64,000 nucleotides of DNA from Gimesia chilikensis (GCF_008329715.1 NZ_VTSR01000006.1:124001-188000), one strand, 5' to 3'; counted from the first letter of the stretch, positions 27,200 through 36,611 are shown. Notes: generated from the sequence alone by a model not told the origin. Made by a program: numbers and translations.

Positions 27200-28085
27200 T
27201 ATCATCACCGATCCCGCCCCCGCACCCCGGCAGCGTCTTCCCAAGTGGCTCAAGCGGCCCATGCCGAAGCCTGGTATGGCTTTCACCAGCAACGTGATCG
27301 AAGACCTCAATCTGGTCACCGTCTGCGAAAGTGCCAAGTGCCCGAATCGCACCGAATGCTGGTCACATAAAACAGCGACCCTGATGATCCTGGGAAATGT
27401 CTGCACGCGCCCTTGCGGGTTCTGCTCGATCGCCAAGGGGAAAACCGAAACCGTTCAGTTGGACGAACCCGAACGCGTAGCGGAAGCAGCCGCCCGTCTG
27501 GGCCTCGAACATGTGGTGATTACCTCTGTCACGCGTGACGACCTGCCGGACGGCGGGGCAGAACACTTCTATAACTGCATCCTGGCAGTCCGCGAACGGA
27601 CCGGGGCAGACATCGAAGTCTTGACTCCCGACTTCCGTGGCAATCGTGATGCCATTCAGCGGGTGATTGAAGCCCATCCTGATGTCTTCAACCACAACAC
27701 CGAAACCGTACCCCGTCTGTATCACCGCGTTCGTCGGAACGCCGTCTATCAGCGGACCCTGGATCTGCTGAAGCAGGTGAAAGACACGGATCCGAGCATC
27801 GTCACGAAAAGTGGTTTGATGCTGGGGCTCGGCGAAACACGCGAGGAAATACTCGAAGTCTGTGCCGATCTGCGGGCCGTCGGTTGTGATATCGTGACTA
27901 TCGGCCAGTATCTGCAGCCTACGCCTGAGAACCTGCCGGTTGAGCGTTTCTTGCCGCCGGAAGAATTCGATGAAGTGGGCGATCAGGTGCGGGCACTGGG
28001 ATTCAAACTGGTGGCCAGTGGTCCCTTCGTCCGTTCCAGTTATCATGCAGGCGAAATGGCATCGGTGCTGGGGAAAGAGTCCTGA
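27186..28085 (+). CDS. lipA: Lipoyl synthase
   Basis: 299 aa radical-SAM enzyme that inserts two sulfurs into protein-bound octanoyl groups. Both iron-sulfur sites are complete: the auxiliary cluster CESAKCPNRTEC (Cx4Cx5C) and the radical-SAM CTRPCGFC (Cx3Cx2C). The closing Ser ligand motif RSSYHA is also present. Other marks are the GNRDAIQ, HNTETV and KSGLMLGLGE segments. Length is close to the 300-320 aa of the family. It starts inside the LipB-like gene (14-nt overlap) and ends one base before the lipoyl-like gene. Since the LipB-like partner seems inactive, octanoylated substrate must come from another enzyme (LplA, or LipM/LipL) elsewhere. Confidence 0.97.
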   Translation: MSTLNIITDPAPAPRQRLPKWLKRPMPKPGMAFTSNVIEDLNLVTVCESAKCPNRTECWSHKTATLMILGNVCTRPCGFCSIAKGKTETVQLDEPERVAEAAARLGLEHVVITSVTRDDLPDGGAEHFYNCILAVRERTGADIEVLTPDFRGNRDAIQRVIEAHPDVFNHNTETVPRLYHRVRRNAVYQRTLDLLKQVKDTDPSIVTKSGLMLGLGETREEILEVCADLRAVGCDIVTIGQYLQPTPENLPVERFLPPEEFDEVGDQVRALGFKLVASGPFVRSSYHAGEMASVLGKES

Positions 28086-28367
28086 ATGCCGACCCCGATC
28101 ACGGTTCCTCCACTGGAAAATCAGGATCAGAAACTGACCGTCAGTCTCTGGCTGACACGAACGGGAGAACCGGTTAACCGGGGAGACCGGGTTGTCGAAC
28201 TCTTGATTCCCGGTGTGACGTTCGATGTGGCGGCCCCCTGCACCGGAACGCTTGCCCGTTGTGAATGTCGATCCGGAGACGAAGTGCACGAGGGAACCGT
28301 GCTGGGCTGGATCGAATCTTCCGAAGCCAGCCCGTCAGACGAAACAGCTGACTCTGGACCTGAGTGA
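28086..28367 (+). CDS. Lipoyl-domain-like protein lacking the attachment lysine
   Basis: 93 aa, a single lipoyl/biotinyl-type beta-barrel. Wording runs in E2 order: VPPLENQDQKLTVSLWLTRT, GEPVNRGDRVVELLIPGV, then FDVAAPCTGTL, GDEVHEGTVLGWIE. In functional E2 or H-type domains the hairpin reads ETDKA. Here the equivalent is IPGV (Pro42-Gly43-Val44), so there is no lysine to lipoylate. The only lysine in the whole protein is Lys16, outside the hairpin. The ATG directly follows the lipA stop, and its own stop overlaps or precedes the holB start. It could be a decoy or a LipA/LipB partner, or a degenerate E2 remnant. The domain is well supported, the function is not. Confidence 0.85.
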   Translation: MPTPITVPPLENQDQKLTVSLWLTRTGEPVNRGDRVVELLIPGVTFDVAAPCTGTLARCECRSGDEVHEGTVLGWIESSEASPSDETADSGPE

Positions 28368-28384
28368 TCAGAAACGGAAATGCC

Positions 28385-29446
28385 ATGACAACCGACCAGA
28401 TCCGAGGTCATCAAACGATTCTGGAAATGCTCGACCGGGCCCTGTCCCGCGGACGCCTGCCGCACGCGCTGCTGTTCGCCGGTCCGGTGGGCGTGGGTAA
28501 GAACCGGGTTGCCCGTTATCTTGCCCAGTGCCTGTTCTGCGAACAGACTCCCTCAAACCAGCTCAGTTGCTGTCGCGAATGTAACTCGTGCAAACAGATG
28601 GCCGCCGGTACGCATCCCGATTTGATCAGCATCGAATGCCCTCCCGACAAAGCGATTCTGCCTTTAAGCCTGATCATCGGCAGCGAGGAGCGACGCGGCC
28701 GCGAAGGGGTCTGTTATGAAATGTCGCTCCGCCCCATGACCGGGAACCGACGGATTGCGCTGATCGACGACGCCGACAAAATGAATGCCGAGAGTGCCAA
28801 CGCACTTTTGAAAACCCTGGAAGAGCCCTCAGCGAATTACCTGATGATTCTGATCGCCAGCGAGCTGGATGCGATCCTGCCAACCATTCGTTCCCGCTGC
28901 CAGCTGATCCGGTTTGCTGAACTCTCTGCAGACGATGTATCCGAACTGCTGCTGGAACAGCAACTGGCGGAGTCTCCCGAACAGGCACAACAGGTCGCCC
29001 GACTCTCGGGGGGCTCGCTGGATGTCGCCAGCCAGTTGCTGGATGAGAACCTGCAGGAACTCAGGACGAGCATCACGCGACTGTTGTGCCAGCATCCCTT
29101 CCGTCCGCAGGCGTTTTCACAGGCGGTGATCAAAGCCGTGGATGATATCGGCGGCAATACTGCTGCTCAGCGGAAAACTGCTCACTGGATCCTGCATTTC
29201 TGTGCCGACTTCTATCACCAGGCGTTACAGGCGGCCGCCGGGCATGAATTGGCGGTGGGCACTGCGCAAATCGACAAATTCGTGAACGGATTCTCCGGCT
29301 CAACCGAAGACCGGATCGAGAAACTGGGGGCGCTGCTGGATCGACTGCTGGAAACCGAAGAACAGATCGATCGGAACGCCACGATCAGCCTCTGTATCGA
29401 AAACCTGAGCGAAGACCTCCGGGCACTGCAAAAAAGCAGTTCCTGA
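28385..29446 (+). CDS. holB: DNA polymerase III subunit delta'
   Basis: 353 aa from the ATG at 28385 (MTTDQIRGHQTILEML). A GTG at 28364, overlapping the previous stop as GTGA, is an alternative start. Clamp-loader marks are the P-loop region FAGPVGVGKNRVARYL, the zinc module CLFCEQ..CCRECNSC, Walker B-like LIDDADKMNAESANALLKTL, and the SRC motif TIRSRCQLIRF. The P-loop ends GKN instead of GKT/S, in keeping with delta' subunits that do not hydrolyse ATP. It works with DnaX and delta to load the sliding clamp. The holB-ricT order that follows is also found in Firmicutes (holB-yaaT). Confidence 0.9.
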   Translation: MTTDQIRGHQTILEMLDRALSRGRLPHALLFAGPVGVGKNRVARYLAQCLFCEQTPSNQLSCCRECNSCKQMAAGTHPDLISIECPPDKAILPLSLIIGSEERRGREGVCYEMSLRPMTGNRRIALIDDADKMNAESANALLKTLEEPSANYLMILIASELDAILPTIRSRCQLIRFAELSADDVSELLLEQQLAESPEQAQQVARLSGGSLDVASQLLDENLQELRTSITRLLCQHPFRPQAFSQAVIKAVDDIGGNTAAQRKTAHWILHFCADFYHQALQAAAGHELAVGTAQIDKFVNGFSGSTEDRIEKLGALLDRLLETEEQIDRNATISLCIENLSEDLRALQKSSS

Positions 29447-29521
29447 ACGCAAGTGCCAGTAACGAGGCACAGCCTGCTTTTTAAAAAAAACGATTTCGCC
29501 CGAATCGATAGAGATTGATCC

Positions 29522-29647
29522 CTGCTGTTCGGCTATAATAGAATCTTAACAGCAGAATCCACACTTCTCCTGCTGAGGATTCTTCCCGAGGAATCCGCGG
29601 GCCATTCTGCTGCTGTTTCTGATCTCCATTCGATGAAATTATCATAG
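29522..29647 (+). promoter_or_regulatory. ricT promoter region and structured leader
   Basis: A perfect TATAAT (29534-29539) sits between arms CTGCTGTT (29522-29529) and AACAGCAG (29548-29555). Transcription should start near 29546. In the RNA, AACAGCAG could instead pair with a second CTGCTGTT at 29610-29617, and CAGCAGAAT (29550-29558) with ATTCTGCTG (29604-29612), enclosing a GGATTC/GAATCC hairpin (29577-29582 with 29591-29596). The leader is about 100 nt. The -35 is not convincing. Confidence 0.4.
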
Positions 29648-30532
29648 ATGAATAACGAAGTCTCAGGTTACATCGTCCGCTATGGGTCAACCCGCATGAT
29701 TGGCGAGTTCTCCGCCAAGGGCCCTGACGAGCTGCCACGAAATGCCTCTGTCATTGTCAAAAGCGATCGCGGTCATGAATGGGGCGAAATTCTCTCTCCC
29801 GCCACGGACCGCGTACGTTCCTTCATGAAAGATACCAAAACCGTCGGCCGCATCATTCGCCCCGTCACTGACGATGACTATCGCCAGCGTGACAAGAATC
29901 GACACGAGGAACGCACAGAGTTTCTAGGCTGTCAGGATCTGGTGAAAGAACACAAGCTGCAGATGCAGCTGGTCGATGTGGAACATATTTTTGGTGGAGA
30001 AAGGATCATCTTTTATTACCTGGCCGAGAAACGCGTCGACTTCCGCGAACTGGTCAAAGCGCTGGCCCGCAAATATCGATCACGGATTGAAATGCGACAG
30101 ATTGGTGTCCGGGATGAAGCCAAACTGCTGGCCGACTACGGCGACTGTGGCAAAACAGTGTGTTGTGGAACACATCTGACCGAAATGCCACCGGTATCCA
30201 TGAAGATGGCCAAGCTGCAGAAAACCTCACTGGACCCCAACAAGCTTTCCGGTCGCTGTGGCAGACTCAAATGCTGCCTGCGCTACGAGTACGACACTTA
30301 CCGTAGTTATAAAAAAGAACTGCCCCCGGTCGGTTCATTCGTCGTCACGGAGCAGGGGGAGGGAAAAGTCACGAATCAGGATATCCTCTCGGAATGCGTT
30401 CAGGTGATCTATCCCGATTCGCGAAAATCAATTGTCCATAGAAAAGATATTCAGGAAGTCATCAAGAAGAAAAAAGGGGAAGGCCAGCCCCCCGGGAACG
30501 GGAAATCACTCAATCAAAAACCGGCCCGCTGA
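29648..30532 (+). CDS. ricT: PSP1 domain protein RicT/YaaT-like
   Basis: 294 aa. The PSP1 C-terminal domain carries the cysteines typical of this family: GDCGKTVCCGTHL and SGRCGRLKCCLRYEYD. In Bacillus the homologue YaaT (RicT) sits in the RicAFT complex that binds Fe-S clusters and controls RNase Y activity. Other recognisable segments are FYYLAEKRVDFRELVKALAR and the Arg/Lys-rich end (VIKKKKGEG). There is no membrane helix. The holB-ricT gene order is shared with Firmicutes. Whether an RNase Y exists in this organism cannot be judged here. The family call is strong, the biochemical role inferred. Confidence 0.9.
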   Translation: MNNEVSGYIVRYGSTRMIGEFSAKGPDELPRNASVIVKSDRGHEWGEILSPATDRVRSFMKDTKTVGRIIRPVTDDDYRQRDKNRHEERTEFLGCQDLVKEHKLQMQLVDVEHIFGGERIIFYYLAEKRVDFRELVKALARKYRSRIEMRQIGVRDEAKLLADYGDCGKTVCCGTHLTEMPPVSMKMAKLQKTSLDPNKLSGRCGRLKCCLRYEYDTYRSYKKELPPVGSFVVTEQGEGKVTNQDILSECVQVIYPDSRKSIVHRKDIQEVIKKKKGEGQPPGNGKSLNQKPAR

Positions 30533-30688
30533 AATTGGCCAGATCGGGATTGATTTTCCTGAAATTCCCAATGATAATTTCTCGCTATCTGAAGCGCAAT
30601 CTCCTAAGATAGTATTGACGAAGGTCTCTGTGACAGAAACACTGGATTGTAACAACATCAGAGACTGCAACCGCTCGAGTAAGAAGGT

Positions 30689-31108
30689 ATGGGTGAAAAC
30701 ATGACATTTGCAACCAATCTAACCCGCCCCAAACTGCAATATCACCCGAATGCCTACGACTTTATCTTTGAAGCGTTGCAGCAGGCTCAAGAGATTTACG
30801 CTCATTCCATCTCTGAACTTTCCGAACAGGAAGAAGCACACGTTTCGGGACAGGAACTCCTGGAGGGAGTGCGCGTTCTGGCCCTCAAACAGTTTGGTCT
30901 GATGACACAGACTGTGTTCAAACAATGGGGCGTGCAATCCACCAAAGACTTCGGCAAGATGGTCTTCGAAATGATCGAGCATGGCAGAATGCGGAAGACC
31001 GACAACGATCGCCTGGAAGATTTCGTCGACATCTACGACTTCCAGCAGGTGTTCGACGCAAACTACATCATCGACACCAGCGAAGTCTTCCCACGCAACC
31101 CGGCATAA
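30689..31108 (+). CDS. Minf_1886 family protein
   Basis: 139 aa, soluble. The wording QYHPNAYDFIFEALQQAQ, VSGQELLEGVRVLALKQFG and VFKQWGVQSTKDFGKMVF fits a family that I know only from Planctomycetes and Verrucomicrobia (Minf_1886, TIGR04138-like). The family's function is unknown. The start may be the ATG at 30689 or four codons later at 30701, which has GGGTG at better spacing. It lies downstream of ricT on the same strand with a 156-nt gap, so it may have its own promoter. Mostly helical; the C-terminus is acidic. Confidence 0.85.
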   Translation: MGENMTFATNLTRPKLQYHPNAYDFIFEALQQAQEIYAHSISELSEQEEAHVSGQELLEGVRVLALKQFGLMTQTVFKQWGVQSTKDFGKMVFEMIEHGRMRKTDNDRLEDFVDIYDFQQVFDANYIIDTSEVFPRNPA

Positions 31109-31393
31109 ATACAGATTTGTCGCGACTCTGGTAGCTGCCCGTCAGTCCCCGTTTTTACCTCTTACAAGCCACGTCTGCGCGCGTTGCTGCGCTCCGTAAG
31201 TTTTTGCGTTTAACCAACTTTGTTAAGTTACTGTTATTGCAAAAAAAACCTTACGTGATACACTCCCCGGATAGAGTTTTTGCTGGAGTTTTACTTGTAG
31301 GTTTTTTGGTTCTTTGAAAAACCTGTGCTTACTGTTGCCCGGAATCATATGAGGTTTTGAGGTTTTACAACAAGATTTACAACGGCTTATTAA

Positions 31394-34024
31394 ATGGGGT
31401 TAACTCTAAGGATGAGGTTTTCTACCGTCGCTCGCTACTCGCCCGTTCGTCCTGTTCCCAAACTCATCACTCTAACCATTAGCATGCTCTTCTGCTCCGC
31501 TCCCTTGCTGGCAGCAGAAACATCAGATGCCTCGCCACCAGTGGCCGCATCTGAATCCGTCGTCATCAGTTGGCTACTTGCGATTGCAGGGGCAATCTTC
31601 GCCCTGTTTACCGCGTATCGCTTTTTCTCCTGGATGGTCGCGCAGTCCGAAGGTGACGCCCGCATGAAGACCATCGCCGAGCACGTCCGTGAAGGAGCCC
31701 GTGCTTACCTGGACCAGCAGTTCAAGGTGGTGACCCTGTTCTTTGCCGTGGTCTGTGCACTGCTGGCCTTCATGGCCTTTGGCCTCAACACACAATCACA
31801 CTGGGTCCCCTTCGCCTTTTTGACAGGGGGCTTTTTCTCTGCACTGGCAGGCTGGTTTGGTATGCGAACCGCTACACTCGCCAGTGCACGTACCGCCCAT
31901 GCGGCGAAAGAATCACTCAACAACGGCCTGCAGGTCGCGTTCCGCAGTGGTGCGGTGATGGGGCTTGTCGTTGTGGGACTCGGACTGTTGGACATCAGTC
32001 TCTGGTTCGGTGTCCTGCACTGGATCGTCAAGATGCCTCTGGCGGAGATCACCGTCACCATGCTCTGCTTTGGTATGGGAGCCAGTAGCCAGGCACTGTT
32101 TGCCCGCGTGGGTGGTGGTATCTTTACCAAAGCCGCGGACGTGGGAGCCGACCTCGTCGGTAAAGTCGAAGCAGGCATCCCCGAAGACGACCCGCGTAAC
32201 CCGGCTACGATTGCTGACAACGTGGGCGACAACGTAGGTGATGTCGCCGGCATGGGGGCAGACCTCTATGAATCGTACTGTGGTTCCATCCTGGCCAGTG
32301 GTGCTCTGGGTGTCGCCGCATATCACGGTTATCCCAAAATGCAGATGATGTGCCTGCTGCTGCCCATGTGTCTGGCCGCAGTCGGAATCTTCCTTTCGGT
32401 CACCGGGATCTTCATGGTGAAAACAGAGGAAGGTGCCTCTCAGAAAAACCTGTTGAAAGCACTGGCTAAGGGAATCGACACTGCCGCCTTCTGTGTGATT
32501 GTCGCCTCCCTGGGCCTGGTCTGGATCATGCTGGTAATTCCTTCGCAGTCCGCAGGAATCCCGGAAGATTCCCCACTGCTGACGGGGAACAAACTGTTTG
32601 GTGTCTTCGGTGCCATCGTCTCCGGTCTGGTTGCTGGCTGGTTGATCGGGAAATGGACCGAGTATTCCACCAGTGATGAATTCAAACCGACCCGCTTCAT
32701 TGCGGATCAGTCTTCAACCGGTCCCGCGACCGTAATTATCGCCGGGATCGCAGAAGGCTTTTACAGCGTCTGGGTACCGATTCTCGTGATTGGTGTCGCC
32801 ATCATCGTCGCCTTTGGTTTGTGTACCGGCTTCGACTTCCAGAACTCACAGGTATTCGCGATGGGCCTGTATGGCGTTGCGATCGCCGCTGTGGGGATGT
32901 TGAGCACACTCGGGGTAACACTCGCCACCGATGCCTATGGTCCGATTGCCGACAATGCCGGCGGTAACGCGGAAATGAGTGGTCAGGAACCGTTCGTACG
33001 CCAGCGAACCGACGCCCTGGACAGCCTGGGGAACACGACTGCCGCTACCGGAAAAGGCTTCGCGATCGGCTCTGCTGCTTTGACAGCACTGGCTCTGCTG
33101 GCTGCCTACGTGGAAGAAGTCCGCATCGGGTTTGAACGCTGGGTCGAGAACTCAGCCATCGTGCAAACGGTGACCGATGATCCTTCGAATGCGTCTGCAC
33201 TGAAGCTGAGCAAAAACTGTATCGCGATCCGTATGCCCGATAAAGACGGCAACGCTCCCAAACATAACAACATGGGTTACCTGCTGTTCCCCGCCCTGCA
33301 CCAGACGCAAATAACGCCTGGGCGAACCAAAATCGAAGAAGCTGAAGTGGGTTCGATCATCAACGGCCTGAATATCACAGAACTCCTGCTGCGCAGCGAC
33401 TGTGTGGAAGTCAAAAAAGCGACCGTACCCGACTTCTCCCGCTTCTATAATTTCTCGCTGCTGAACCCCAAAGTACTCGTCGGGATCTTCTTCGGCGTGA
33501 TGATTGCCTTCGTCTTCTGTGCGATGACCATGAAGGCTGTCGGCCGCGCCGCGGGTGCGATGGTGGACGAAGTCCGGCGTCAATTCCGTGAAATCGCAGG
33601 CATTATGGAGAACGAAGCCGAACCGGATTACGCCGCCTGTGTCGAAATCAGTACAGCTGCGGCTCAGCGTGAAATGATTCTGCCCGCGATGCTGGGCCTG
33701 TTCACCCCGGTCGTCGTGGGTGTTCTGCTGGGAGTCCCCGGCGTGGTGGGCCTGCTGGTGGGAGCCTTGACGAGTGGGTTCGCAGTTGCCATTATGATGG
33801 CTAATGCCGGTGGTGCCTGGGATAATGCAAAGAAGTACATCGAAGCAGGCGCACATGGCGGCAAGGGAACTGATGCGCACAAAGCCACAGTAGTAGGTGA
33901 TACCGTAGGTGACCCGTTCAAGGACACCAGCGGTCCAAGCCTGAATATTCTGATCAAGTTGATGAGTATGGTTTCTGTTGTCATAGCCGGTTTTATCATC
34001 CAATACGCATTAGAGCTATTTTAA
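31394..34024 (+). CDS. hppA: Membrane pyrophosphatase, K+-dependent type
   Basis: 876 aa ion pump with 16 helices that couples PPi hydrolysis to H+ or Na+ export. The active-site loop [11 protein letters not shown] plus the [19 protein letters not shown] run is exact, as is the late [18 protein letters not shown]. The position that decides K+ need is Ala550 in [10 protein letters not shown] with Gly553, as in K+-dependent enzymes (K+-independent ones have Lys). Two oddities appear. A signal-peptide-like N-terminus ([19 protein letters not shown]) precedes the first helix, and about 90-100 extra residues (roughly 578-684) lie between two helices. A second Met at 31412 is an alternative start. 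Na+ versus H+ specificity is not decided. Confidence 0.95.
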   Translation: MGLTLRMRFSTVARYSPVRPVPKLITLTISMLFCSAPLLAAETSDASPPVAASESVVISWLLAIAGAIFALFTAYRFFSWMVAQSEGDARMKTIAEHVREGARAYLDQQFKVVTLFFAVVCALLAFMAFGLNTQSHWVPFAFLTGGFFSALAGWFGMRTATLASARTAHAAKESLNNGLQVAFRSGAVMGLVVVGLGLLDISLWFGVLHWIVKMPLAEITVTMLCFGMGASSQALFARVGGGIFTKAADVGADLVGKVEAGIPEDDPRNPATIADNVGDNVGDVAGMGADLYESYCGSILASGALGVAAYHGYPKMQMMCLLLPMCLAAVGIFLSVTGIFMVKTEEGASQKNLLKALAKGIDTAAFCVIVASLGLVWIMLVIPSQSAGIPEDSPLLTGNKLFGVFGAIVSGLVAGWLIGKWTEYSTSDEFKPTRFIADQSSTGPATVIIAGIAEGFYSVWVPILVIGVAIIVAFGLCTGFDFQNSQVFAMGLYGVAIAAVGMLSTLGVTLATDAYGPIADNAGGNAEMSGQEPFVRQRTDALDSLGNTTAATGKGFAIGSAALTALALLAAYVEEVRIGFERWVENSAIVQTVTDDPSNASALKLSKNCIAIRMPDKDGNAPKHNNMGYLLFPALHQTQITPGRTKIEEAEVGSIINGLNITELLLRSDCVEVKKATVPDFSRFYNFSLLNPKVLVGIFFGVMIAFVFCAMTMKAVGRAAGAMVDEVRRQFREIAGIMENEAEPDYAACVEISTAAAQREMILPAMLGLFTPVVVGVLLGVPGVVGLLVGALTSGFAVAIMMANAGGAWDNAKKYIEAGAHGGKGTDAHKATVVGDTVGDPFKDTSGPSLNILIKLMSMVSVVIAGFIIQYALELF

Positions 34025-34095
34025 GTATTTGAAACAGGCTAAAGGTCACCAAAATCAATACCGAACCTTCTCAACAATCTGATTCCGTCGAAAGC

Positions 34096-34458
34096 ATGTC
34101 GAGTCTGGAACGTGCCTGCCTGTGCGCCCGTGTCTGCGAGCAGTTTAAAGGTCAGGACATCGTGGTCCTCGACGTCACGAAAATCACCCCGCTGTTCGAC
34201 TACTTCATCATCACCACCGCGAACAACCAGCGGCAGGCGCATGCCATTGCCGAGGAAATCCGGGTCCTGATGAAGCAGGATCATGCGAATCGCCGCAACA
34301 TCGAAGGCAAGGACAGCAATTGGATCCTGGGTGACTATGGCGACGTAGTGCTGCACATCTTCACCGATGATGCCCGTGAGCTGTACGACCTCGAGCGTCT
34401 CTGGGGGGACGCCCCCCAGCTGGACTGGCAGTCGCACAAACCCGCCGATTCGCAGTAA
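34096..34458 (+). CDS. rsfS: Ribosomal silencing factor RsfS
   Basis: 120 aa, family length 105-130. Segments KGQDIVVLDVTKITPLFDYFIITT, SNWILGDYGDVVLHIF and the end YDLERLWGDAP are diagnostic for RsfS/DUF143. It binds ribosomal protein uL14 and blocks subunit joining when nutrients fall. The ATG at 34096 has no strong Shine-Dalgarno sequence; an AAAGGT lies 50 nt upstream next to a non-standard ATC, so the true N-terminus is uncertain. It lies between hppA (72 nt upstream) and argS (120 nt downstream). Confidence 0.93.
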   Translation: MSSLERACLCARVCEQFKGQDIVVLDVTKITPLFDYFIITTANNQRQAHAIAEEIRVLMKQDHANRRNIEGKDSNWILGDYGDVVLHIFTDDARELYDLERLWGDAPQLDWQSHKPADSQ

Positions 34459-34577
34459 GCCTCTCGCGGTTTCTACCAATCTGACGCTGCAGCGTGTATT
34501 CTGGGTACCAGGAGCGTACCCCCTTTGTATCGATGTTATTAATTCGGAGCGCCCCCGCTCCGAGCGGAACGAGAAAC

Positions 34578-36542
34578 ATGAATATCCTCGCCGAACTGAG
34601 AAGCCGGTTTGAACCTGTATTAACTGAATGGACCGACAATCCCTCTTCGGTCATCGACATGCTCAAAGCCTCACAGGACCCCAAATTCGGGGACTACCAG
34701 GCGAACTTCGCGATGCCGCTGGCAGCCAGAATTCCCGACCTGAAACCGCGGGACCTGGCCGCGCAAATCATCGAAAAGGTGGACCTGTCTGATTTCTGTG
34801 AACCACTGGAAATTGCCGGCCCGGGTTTTATCAACATCAAGCTCAAGCAGGACTGGCTTCAGGAACAGACAATGCAGCTGGTTCAGGACGAACGATTAGG
34901 TGTCGTGGCTGTAGAAGCCCCCCAGAAGGTCGTCGTCGACTTCTCCGCGCCGAATGTTGCCAAACCGATGCACGTCGGTCACCTGCGAAGTACCGTGATC
35001 GGCGATGCCAACTATCGGGTCCTGAAATTTCTGGGGCACGATGTCGTAGGCGATAACCACATCGGGGACTGGGGTACCCAGTTCGGGATGATCATTTTTG
35101 GCTACAAGCATTTTCTGAACCAGGCAGCCTTCCAGGAAGCCCCGGTTACCGAGCTGGCACGACTTTACCGGCTGGTCAACCAGTTGTCTGATTACCACGC
35201 TTCTAAAAACTCTCTTCCGCAGAAGGAACAGGAAATCGAGCAGCTGACGGAAAAGCTGCAGACACTCGAAGGGACTGCAGACCAGACCGACAAAAAGGTA
35301 CAGAAACAGCTTAAAAAACTCAAAGCCGAACTGGATGACAAACAAAAAGCCCTCAGTTCACTGCAGGAAAGCCTCAGCCAGCTGGAAGCCAATGAAGACC
35401 TGCACAGCAAGGCGGTCGCCTTTCCGGATATCGCCCGACTGGCGCGAGAAGAAACCGCGAAACTCCATGCCGGTGATGCTGAGAACAACGACCTGTGGAA
35501 ACAGTTTCTCCCGCAGTGTCTGGATGCCATTCAGGGTGTCTACGATCGGCTTGACATCCACTTTGACATGGCATTGGGGGAAAGCTATTACCAGCCCATG
35601 CTGGCGGATGTGGTCGCGGACCTGAAAGCCAAAGGTCTGGCAACTGAGAGCCAGGGAGCAATCTGTGTTTTCATCGAAGGCAAAGAGGCTCCCTTCATTG
35701 TACAGAAACAGGATGGTGCCTTCACCTACGCCACAACCGACCTGGCAACGATCAAGTACCGGGCAGAGGAGCTCAAAGCAGATCGAGTCCTGTACGTGGT
35801 TGATTCCCGACAGAGCGAACACTTTCAACTGCTGTTCGCCACAGTCAAGGAATGGGGCTACTCCAATCTGGAACTGCAACACGTCAGCTTCGGAACCGTG
35901 CTGGGCAAAAACAAACGACCTTATAAAACCCGATCGGGCGATACGGTCGGCCTGGAAAGCCTGTTGGACGAAGCTATCGAGAGTGCTTACCAGATCGTAT
36001 CCCAGAATGACGATGCCAAACCGAATGGCCCGGAACTGGATGAAGCCGAGAGATGGGATGTCGCTGAAGTTGTGGGGTTGGGAGGCATCAAATACGCCGA
36101 CCTGAAACACAACCGGGACAGCGACTATATCTTCGACTTGGACAAAATGCTAGCCAAGCAGGGTGATACGGCCACCTACATGCAGTACGCTTATGCCCGA
36201 GTGAATGGCATCTTCCGCAAGGGAGGGATTGACAGAGATGAACTGCGGACACATCAGCAGTCTCTCAACCTGGTCGAACCTACCGAAATCGCCCTGGCGA
36301 TGAAAATCAATCGGTACTCTGAGATCCTGGAAAGTGTTGCCGCGGAAGCACGGCCCAACTACCTGACCAATTACCTCTACGAACTGGCAGACCTCTTCAG
36401 TACCTTCTATGATGTCTGCCCTGTGTTAAAAGCTGAAGATGAGGCTGTCAGAACGAGCCGACTGCTGCTCTCTGATTTGACCGCCCGGGTCGTCCAGAAT
36501 GGCCTGTCCCTCCTGGGGATCAGAACCTGCGAGCGGATGTGA
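34578..36542 (+). CDS. argS: Arginine--tRNA ligase with coiled-coil insertion
   Basis: 654 aa from the ATG at 34578; the longer frame adds 28 unrelated residues. Class I signatures: SAPNVAKPMHVGHLRST (HIGH as H132-V-G-H135), the KMSK-like KNKRPYKTRSG, and the DALR anticodon domain at the end. The N-terminal Add-1 domain is present. About residues 213-275 are an inserted charged coiled coil (KEQEIEQLTEKLQTLE, DKKVQKQLKKLKAELDD) placed just before the AREETAKLHAGDAENNDLW segment that most ArgRS carry without it. A typical bacterial ArgRS is near 560-580 aa. A terminator follows at 36567. The identity is certain. Confidence 0.95.
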   Translation: MNILAELRSRFEPVLTEWTDNPSSVIDMLKASQDPKFGDYQANFAMPLAARIPDLKPRDLAAQIIEKVDLSDFCEPLEIAGPGFINIKLKQDWLQEQTMQLVQDERLGVVAVEAPQKVVVDFSAPNVAKPMHVGHLRSTVIGDANYRVLKFLGHDVVGDNHIGDWGTQFGMIIFGYKHFLNQAAFQEAPVTELARLYRLVNQLSDYHASKNSLPQKEQEIEQLTEKLQTLEGTADQTDKKVQKQLKKLKAELDDKQKALSSLQESLSQLEANEDLHSKAVAFPDIARLAREETAKLHAGDAENNDLWKQFLPQCLDAIQGVYDRLDIHFDMALGESYYQPMLADVVADLKAKGLATESQGAICVFIEGKEAPFIVQKQDGAFTYATTDLATIKYRAEELKADRVLYVVDSRQSEHFQLLFATVKEWGYSNLELQHVSFGTVLGKNKRPYKTRSGDTVGLESLLDEAIESAYQIVSQNDDAKPNGPELDEAERWDVAEVVGLGGIKYADLKHNRDSDYIFDLDKMLAKQGDTATYMQYAYARVNGIFRKGGIDRDELRTHQQSLNLVEPTEIALAMKINRYSEILESVAAEARPNYLTNYLYELADLFSTFYDVCPVLKAEDEAVRTSRLLLSDLTARVVQNGLSLLGIRTCERM

Positions 36543-36566
36543 TCCTTCGCTCTCGCATCAAGAAAC

Positions 36567-36604
36567 AAAAAAAACGCATTCCACAAAATGGAATGCGTTT
36601 TTTT
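36567..36604. terminator. Bidirectional terminator between argS and tRNA-Gln
   Basis: A run of A, the arm ACGCATTCCA, a short loop, TGGAATGCGT and a run of T form a symmetric stem of about 16 bp with T-tracts on either strand. It ends argS transcription on the plus strand and tRNA-Gln transcription on the minus strand. Confidence 0.92.
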
Positions 36605-36611
36605 ATGAATA

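Noticed and set aside
27363-28289. Minus-strand open frame of about 308 codons opposite lipA and the lipoyl-like gene
   Set aside because: Both plus-strand genes have clear family motifs here; the antisense reading does not.
31109-31393. Possible riboswitch upstream of the membrane pyrophosphatase gene
   Set aside because: I could not draw a fluoride-type or other known riboswitch core.
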